64,000 nucleotides of DNA, from NCBI GenBank assembly GCA_051453625.1, contig JBOZIK010000001.1, positions 220,310,633 through 220,374,632 on the forward strand, in the 5' to 3' direction. Source of the stretch: Welwitschia mirabilis. Lineage: Eukaryota > Gnetophyta > Gnetopsida > Welwitschiales. Within the stretch, counting starts at the first letter, position 1, and every line of letters begins with the position of its first letter. The notes under the pieces were generated by a model. That model made no database searches, was not told the DNA's origin, and saw only the letters and a program-made list of their open reading frames with translations. This document shows, piece by piece, positions 57,061 to 64,000 of the stretch. The translations under genes were made by a program, and so were the position numbers.

Positions 57061-59040
57061 CTCCTTTATTTAATCTTACTTAAGTTTAGGTATAGCATTT
57101 AAACTAGTAATCCCCTCTTAATTTTTCTTTTTATATGATTTTAGTTCATTAAATTCTCCATTGCGAATTTTTAATAACCTTGAAAGATTAGTTTTTAACC
57201 ATGATTCATCATTTTTACTTGATGCCTTTCACAATTTATAACCACTTTATTTTGCATTAATGAATTCATATCTGAAAAAAGTCATATCTTTTAAAGTAAA
57301 TAACAATTGAATGTATCTGAAAATATCCCCTACTTATGGATAAAATATAGTCTTGGAATTGCTGATTATATTTCGACATAGACCCATTTGCAGGCTTTAT
57401 GCATTCCTCAATTAGAGTACAATATAATTTTTCTCTTATAACAATTATAAGAGATATAAAGCAATGTATTGCTTCATAATTAAACAAAATAATTACTTTT
57501 TTATTATGGAGTAAAGCATTACCTTCTATAACAGAGCTCTAATATTACATCCCTTAATTATTTACTGTAACACGAAGTTATCCTATTGATTGGGAAATAC
57601 TTTTTAATCCTTAAGGCTTTTCTGGTTGTTGTCGAAAAAGGTCTATACTATGTAATGAACATTCTCTTATGTTATGATTTTCTTTAGAGTGATAGCATTA
57701 ATATTCATTATACTAGTTTTGGTACTAATACTGACTAGTGGTTTGCTAGAAGTTAAATCTTTAAGGTTAATTACTTGTATAGCTTTGACTAGAAAAATTT
57801 CAATTTCTTTTAAATAGATCCTATTTATGTTGATTAAAATTCTTATTTTTGATATTACTACTATTAATATCATTTTGAAGTGCCAATTCCCATTTTGATA
57901 AGACATTTATGATTGATTTCCATTAATGATATGCCCCTATGGAGGACTTTTTTTTCTTAATTTCTTATTATCTCTGACAATTCTTCTTTCTACTATATTT
58001 GCCTTTTATAAAGCATCTGTTAGACTCTTANNNNNNNNNNNNNNNNNNNNNNNNNNNNNNNNNNNNNNNNNNNNNNNNNNNNNNNNNNNNNNNNNNNNNN
58101 NNNNNNNNNNNNNNNNNNNNNNNNNNNNNNGATTGATTTCCACTAATGATATGCCCCTATGGAGGAATTTTTTTTCTTAATTTCTTATTATCTCTGACAG
58201 TTCTTCTTTCTACTATATTTGCCTTTTATAAAGCATCTGTTAGACTCTTAGGTTGAAACATGGATACTTTTACAACATCAGAAGGAAGAAGACTATCAAT
58301 AAAGATATTTGCTTTATCTTCTTTTCCTAAATGCATGTGTGACACATATCTTAATAATTCTATAAGTTTGCACTCATGAGATGCTATGGTCACATTATTG
58401 GCTTGTCTTAGATTGTAGCATTTTTTAACCTTCTAGTGAATATAGAATTTGATGATGTACCTCTCCTTAAAGATGTATGTAAATTTCCTTCATGAAAGTT
58501 CTANNNNNNNNNNNNNNNNNNNNNNNNNNNNNNNNNNNNNNNNNNNNNNNNNNNNNNNNNNNNNNNNNNNNNNNNNNNNNNNNNNNNNNNNNNNNNNNNN
58601 NNNTTTTTTAACCTTATAGTGAATATAGAATTTGATGATATACCTCTCCTTAAAGATGTATGCAAATTTCCTCCATGAAAGTTCTAGATCTCTTAACTTG
58701 GTTATTTTCATTTTTCAACATAAGTTATCCTCTTCTTGTAACATATAAATAGCTAAAGAAATTTTTTTTATATTCATCACATTCTAAGGTATCTATAACC
58801 TTTTCAATATTACTTGGTCAAACTCTGGCTTTGGATGGATTTGAACTTCCTATAAACTTTAGTGGATTTATTTTAATAAATGTTTGAATTAATTTTTTCG
58901 TACCCACTTCCTTAGATTGATTAATACCATTATTTCTTGTGGTTTTGACCTTGATTTACTATTTATGATAGGATTTGGATAAATGTATTCATTAATGTTT
59001 CTAGATTAAGGTTAAAGGGGGGTTGATCCTCATCATTATA
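57061..59040 (-). pseudogene. gag: Chromovirus gag and protease region (broken)
   Basis: A degenerate zinc knuckle is seen near 57700-57660 (CYHSKENHNIREC, second Cys lost and one residue short). Gag capsid blocks: MKITKLRDLELSWRKFAYIF from 58711, followed by KERYIIKFYIHYKVKK, matching the W-x-x-F ... Y-F pattern of Ty3/gypsy Gag. IEKVIDTLECDEYKK is near 58810-58765. Two gaps (58031-58130, 58504-58603) are each flanked by the same 85-120 bases, so this region is over-represented in the assembly. No convincing protease DTG motif could be placed between 57060 and 57600. Confidence 0.65.
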
Positions 59041-59599
59041 TTGCTAACCCTCTTGTGAATTTTTTTGATGTCAATTTTTGGATGTTACTAACCTAGCCTC
59101 AAGGTTTAACTGATGATGAAAAGGCATCTAAAAGAAGTGGATTTTTTTTTTTAAATGAGATTACGTTTAGAGATAAATATTATTAAAGGTTAAACTTGAA
59201 AATATTTTTAAGATCTTAAGAAGGACATGGTTTTCATTATGAGCTGATTGATTCTTATTTATAAATTAAAGTACATAATTAAGTCTATTCCGTTTCTTAA
59301 TTTTTAATAGATAAGATTCATAACTTATAAAAATGGGTCTTCACTTTAAGGTTATGTGAACAAATAATTTAGGATGAATAACTTAGTTGAAGATTTAATT
59401 ATTTTCAAGGGTATCTAATTATAAGTTATTATTTCATGTATTTATATTTCTTGCAAAAGGTTAGGCTATTTAAGAAATCATACAAGGTGATTATACTAAA
59501 TTATTAAGATAATTATAATTCTTCTAAGTGATTATAAGGTAATAAACTCTTTAATGACTTGAATTCATCATCCTTATTGGTTTGTTTAGAGATTTAAAA
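59041..59599. other. Probable 5' leader or LTR of the minus-strand chromovirus
   Basis: AT-rich, no ORF of note. AACCTAGCCTC at about 59090 vaguely recalls the complement of the TTTGGTATCAGAGCCTAGGTT-type junction of chromoviruses, but the tRNA-complementary bases are not recognisable. Confidence 0.3.
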
Positions 59600-60030
59600 T
59601 TAATCACAAATATGATTAGCATAATGATCATCTAAGGGTTAGGATTATAGTTAATGTTATGAATATTTGAAACTATCACAAATATAATTAATGTCTAGAA
59701 TTATTAAAGTGTTAAGATTATCATTAGTGTAATCTTTATAATTATTAGGAATAACATGAATGTGATTTGGTATATATTTAGGGAGTAGGAAAATTATAGA
59801 TATAGTTAAATTCATGAATATTGGGAGATATAATTAAAATCATGATTATCTAGAACTTAGAGTTATCTTAAATCCAGTATTATCAAGAATATAATTTATT
59901 TTACTCATAGCTTAAGATTATTGAGGATATAATTAACTTTATAGCTATTAGGAATTAAGGTTATTGTGGATACAACTAACTTTAAGAGATTATTAAGGAA
60001 AATATTATTAAAGATATAATTGGATTTATA
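59600..60030. repeat. Degenerate AT-rich tandem repeat (about 43-46-bp period)
   Basis: Recurring units of the form ATTATTGAGGATATAATTAA followed by a TTATAG-CTATTAGGAAT-like tail, most clearly at about 59880-60025, with older variants back to about 59630. Lies between the chromovirus and the Athila-like element, possibly in an LTR or untranslated region. Confidence 0.55.
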
Positions 60031-60299
60031 TTTTTATAAATTTATAAGTGCTTAACATAAGTATTATTTAAGTTAAAATAGAGCTTCAAATATTAGTTTT
60101 TAATACCCTTTCTTTACTTACTCTAATTAAGCACTTTTTTTAAACCCATTTTTATTCCTCTTCCTTTCCTTTTTAATGTTATTACCTAATAAACATATCA
60201 GAACCAAGGATTAAATTTTACTTATTCCTTTATTAGAATTTTTATGTTCTAAGAAAAACAAATCATACTACTATTATATATTTATTTATAATTAATTTC

Positions 60300-60620
60300 T
60301 ATACTATTTTGATTTACAAATATTAGCATTGCCGTAAGTTTGTACCCTTCATTTATTTCCAATCTTTGTTAGATAGAACCTCAATTTTTATAGGCAAAGA
60401 TTATGGCAAGAAGCTCATTTTTAGTAATAGTTTAGTTTTACTTAAGTGTTACTTAAGTTTTTACTTTCATAATAGATTATTATTGGCTTTTTATCTATTC
60501 TTTATCTTAATACAACTTTAACTATGTAATCATTAGCATCATACATAATTTTAAAGGATAAATTTTAATTAAGTAGTTAAATGAAGGAGTGGAGGTATTT
60601 TTTTCCTTAAGATTGTTAAA
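60300..60620 (-). pseudogene. RNase H start of Athila/Tat-like element (truncated)
   Basis: Minus strand reads TITKNELLAIIFAYKN near 60430-60385, matching the family block NYTTTEKELLAVVFA, preceded by a decayed VMLMI-type segment (family C-DASD). The element's remaining RNase H and the integrase are not found downstream, where the tandem repeat begins. Confidence 0.6.
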
Positions 60621-61560
60621 AGCTTACTAACAGTTATGGGCCCACTTGAAGAAGGCATATTTACTTGGAAGGTTACAAAATAGTTTGGAAATTTTTTCAA
60701 GTATTTGATAAACCTTGTATAATAATTGTTTTGTTGGATTAGGAACATATGTAATTAATGAGACTTTTGTAAGGTCTACTTGAATTTCATCTAAAGACAT
60801 AATATATTCTAAAACTATGCCTTTGTTAAACATGAAATGACATTTTTTCCAATTTAATACAAGGCATTTTTCTATGCATCAAATATGGACACATTCTAAG
60901 TTATAAAGATAATTATTAAAAGAGGCCCTACAGATAGAGAAATCATCCATGAAAGTTTCAATGCACGAGTCTAATAAATTAAAATAAATTCCAAGCATGC
61001 AACATTAAAATGTGGTAGGGGAATTACATAAACCAAAAGGCATTCATCTATAGGTAAATGTTCCATATGGGTAGGTAAAAGTAATTTTACTCTAATCCTC
61101 GAGAATGATTTCTATTTGGTTGTATCATAAACACCCATCTAGGAAGTAGTGAAAAGGATGTCTAATAAGTTGTTTTAATATCTGCTTAGAGAAGAGAAGA
61201 GGAAAATGATCTTTTCATGAAATAATATTGAGTTTTCTATAAACTATGCACATTTTCTATGTAACTACTAATCTAGTGAAAATAAGTTCATTGTATACAT
61301 TTGGTAGTAGGGAAATTGCAGACTTCTTTATTATTATTTGGATTGAACTTATTCATTTACTATCTATGATTAAGTAGATGATTTCATTGTTTAAAATCTT
61401 AATTACTACATTTTTCACTACCTCTATTAAGGTTGGGTTGATTTTTCATCGGGTTTCAATAGATGGTTTAGCATTTTCTTCTAAGTAGACATAATGCATA
61501 CAAATGCTAGAGTCAATGCCTCTAATGTTATAAACATTCCATCTAATGGCTTATTTATAT
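60621..61560 (-). pseudogene. Reverse transcriptase of Athila/Tat-like Ty3/gypsy element (broken)
   Basis: The open frame 60833-60627 (FNKGIVLEYIMSLDEIQVDL ... ILEKISKLFCNLPS) corresponds to the family stretch after the catalytic region, with EGIVLGHKIS-type and FYRRFIKDFS-type blocks. Upstream on the minus strand, 61110-60840, decayed blocks correspond to TFAYRRMPFGLCNAP and FMDDFSV, the latter in the region of 60960. Their pattern with CHF(M) just before KGIVL is characteristic of Athila/Tat elements rather than chromoviruses. Stops are frequent. Confidence 0.7.
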
Positions 61561-61859
61561 TTCCCCAAAAGATTTAGTAAATTAATTTCTTGGTATAAAT
61601 ATAAAGAGGAATTGAATACTACTAAAAATATAGAGTCATCTCTTAAGAGATTACACTTAAAATTATTATAAATAAGTTTAATATTGATTAAGGCTTCATT
61701 ATGAGTAATGGTATAGGATTATTGCTCTTAAAAAATATCTAAAGTATGATCTTTATGAAAGTAAGTAGAAGACTCTTGGTCTTTGAGAAGACTTTCTATT
61801 CTATTTACATGTTCTATTTCATCATAATTAGGAAATTTCATGGCATTTAAAACATTTAA

Positions 61860-62450
61860 TTCTATTTTTATATTGATAAAATATATTTTCATTAAACCAT
61901 CCCTCTAGTTGATCAAGGAATTTTAGGTTGATAAGAAAGGTCGTTCTAAAATAATGGGTACTGAATGATGTGTTGGATTCTCCATATTCAAGATAAAAAA
62001 ATCTACTAAAACATAATAACTATATATCCTAATAATAACATATTCAATAACTACTAATAGGGTTTTTATGGAAATATCAAGTAATTAAAGTTAAAGCTTC
62101 TTGTTTTTAATCCCTTTAAAGACTAATCCTTTATAAGTTTCATAGGGAAGCAAGTTTACACTAACTCCTAAGTCCAAAAATTCTTAGTAAAGTTGTTCGT
62201 TTCCTATCATGATAGTAATTATAGGATAGTAAGGATCTTTGTATTTAGGTAAAAATTAGTTTTAAGGAACTACACGAGTTTCTAATGCTAAAAAGACTTT
62301 ACATTTTACATCCATGCACCTTTTTATCATACACATGTCTTTGAGGAACTTTACATAGAAAGGAACGAACTTAATTACTTCTAAAAGAGGGCTATTTATC
62401 TTTATTTCTTTAAAGATCTCTAAATCTTCTAATTGTTTTTTTATGATGTT
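61860..62450 (-). pseudogene. Protease region of Athila/Tat-like element (broken)
   Basis: From about 62430 the minus strand reads LEIFKEIKINSPLLEVIKF then VKFLKDMCMIKR, the conserved block upstream of Athila protease. CKDP-like YKDPYYPIITIMIGNEQ follows, then EFLDLGVSVNLLPYETYKGL near 62190-62130, where DLG is the active-site triad of this lineage. PIILERPFLST (about 61955-61920) equals the family PIILGRPFL with Gly changed to Glu. A TAA/TAG breaks the frame before EFLDLG. Confidence 0.75.
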
Positions 62451-64000
62451 ATTCTTCCTAAGCTATTGAAGGAAAGGTAAAGGTCACTTGTAGATGGATA
62501 AAGTTCCTCTATTATTTTATCTTTATCTTTGTTTTCCATGGAAATTGATTTTTCATTAGTTATGTTTTTCTCAAGTTGACTTTGTAATTCTTTTCCACTT
62601 CTGAGATGAATTATTTTAGTTTTTTCAATTTGTGTGTGTTCTAATCCTTTTATGAGTCTAACTCCTTTTGTAATTGGCTATGAACTTATGTGAATTTTTC
62701 TAGGTTCTTTTTGGTTTAGAGAAGAGATAATTTTATTAAAGTATTTAGGCTTTGGTTTGAGAAGCATATTCAAGATTGCTTAAGATAGAGGAATATTTCT
62801 TAAGAGTTCATTCATGCTCATGGTTAGTTTGGTTTTGATCATAGTTAATCTAGGCTTGGATATCTATGAACGTTTTCAATGATTTCTCTAACATGGTAGA
62901 TAAAGAGGGGTTTTGGTGCCTTAAGTGATTCCTATACTTTGGGTTATAAGTATTAAAATAGAAGCTATTTTTTTTTCAATTTTACCACTAGTATCGTACT
63001 GCATTAACTTATTTATTTACTATATTTTTAAAACAAGGAATGGAAGGATACTTAAATATTTTGTATAAGTCTATATGAAAAATCAGAAATTTAAGTATAG
63101 TAGATAAATGTGTAGGTAAGGTGGACAATGATTATACTCTTCTTGTTAATTCATCTATCCTACTACTGATCTTGAAATTATGAGGTGCTTTGAACATGCC
63201 TGTAGACCTAACAAGATGATGGAATCTATATGGTTTACTTAGCTTTTTTACAATTTTTAGAGCTTTATGCTATAGTTTCAAGGTTGTCCTACACTTCATC
63301 TAGTGTAATACTAAGAAAACTATCCCTACATATCATTTTGATTAACTATATATTACTTATAGATAATCCATTATAAAAGAAGCTAATTTCCCTCTTTAAT
63401 TTGAATTTATGTTGTGATATTTTTGTACTAAGTTCTCAGACCTTTCTAAGACTTGGAAGAATTTTTCATAATTCTTTTATTAGTAATTTATTATCTCTTA
63501 TCTTAAAGAATTTTTCTTATGATTTGGAAAAAGTTTGGAAACAAAGACTTTATTTAAACTAGACCAGGTTCTAATGGATAAGGATTAAAGCATGTAGAGC
63601 TATGATTTAGCCTTTTCCTTTAAGGATAACAAAAAAGGATTAGCCTAAGGATATCATAGTTGTTAGTATATTAAGGTAAATTCAATAACATACATTCAAA
63701 TTCGTAAATTCCTTGAGATGTAGGTAGGAGTCCTCTAATACTAAGTTATGAAAATGAAGTAAGAAGTAGACAGTTGATGGCTTAAATTATAATATTTGTG
63801 CTATCAATAGTTATACCATGCATGAATGTGTCCCTAAACATTGAGTTTGCAGGTAGGCATAAAAGGTTTTCTTAGGGGGATTGCTTTTTTATTGATTTAT
63901 ATTATGTTGTAGACAATGTTTCAAGCTATCTCTTAACTAATGTAATATGCATGCAGTTGTTCAATAGTTCTTAGTTTGATTAAGGTATATTATTATTGAA
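62451..64000 (-). pseudogene. gag: gag of Athila/Tat-like element (broken, runs off the window)
   Basis: Capsid-like blocks lie near 63590-63510 (LNPYPLEPGLV, a stop, IKSLFPNFFQI), matching the WLNSLPPNSITTWDELAKKF-type region of Athila Gag in layout. 62451-63150 is a decayed linker between Gag and protease with no motif I can name. The 5' leader and LTR would lie to the right of the window. Confidence 0.5.

Overview
The window is from a eukaryotic nuclear genome, almost certainly a seed plant. It is AT-rich, gene-poor and packed with decayed plant-type retrotransposons: Sirevirus-like Ty1/copia with initiator-Met-tRNA primer sites, Tekay/Del-like chromovirus, Athila/Tat-like Ty3/gypsy and L1-type LINEs. 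The species cannot be told from the sequence. The only convincing host gene is a single-exon gene on the minus strand at 40230-41069, inside a GC- and CpG-rich island (about 39.4-41.5 kb) that contrasts sharply with the AT-rich surroundings.

Layout. 1-2.2 kb: AT-rich, no gene recognised. 2.2-17.5 kb: two Sirevirus-like copia elements in head-to-tail array, ordered LTR - internal 1 - LTR - internal 2 - LTR. Internal 1 keeps gag-PR-IN-RT-RH but a truncated third ORF. Internal 2 lost PR and IN by a 1.6-kb deletion but keeps a full-length third ORF. 17.5-20.1 kb: unassigned sequence, then a minus-strand Ty3/gypsy remnant with a large internal deletion. 20.2-23.0 kb: third copy of the Sirevirus 3' end (spacer, ORF3, polypurine tract, LTR). 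23.0-27.3 kb: minus-strand copia element with its 5' LTR from 27.29 kb. 28-30.6 kb: AT-rich. 30.7-34.0 kb: degenerate plus-strand LINE. 34-39.3 kb: AT-rich, with a 26-bp perfect palindrome, a SINE candidate, a 31-bp degenerate tandem repeat and a GA microsatellite. 39.4-41.6 kb: host gene island. 43.6-46.8 kb: second plus-strand LINE. 46.8-49.8 kb: LTR-like AT-rich sequence. 49.8-52.85 kb: a non-autonomous-looking LTR element. 53.5-59.0 kb: minus-strand chromovirus. 59.6-60.03 kb: degenerate tandem repeats. 60.3-64 kb: minus-strand Athila-like element running off the right edge.

No retroelement here can be autonomous: every coding region carries nonsense codons, mostly explicable as C-to-T or G-to-A changes (CAA/CAG to TAA/TAG, TGG to TGA/TAG), as expected of long-methylated DNA. 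Several catalytic residues are lost the same way.

Runs of N occur at 9435-9534, 20107-20206, 21774-21783, 22576-22934, 23246-23345, 24443-24542, 34771-34870, 37547-37706, 48101-48905, 51506-52083, 52546-52778, 53224-53323, 53912-54773, 55305-55404, 58031-58130 and 58504-58603. Many are flanked by near-identical sequence on both sides, so they look like unmerged contig or haplotype overlaps rather than biological duplications. LTR outer boundaries are approximate because terminal TG dinucleotides and target-site duplications could not be paired.
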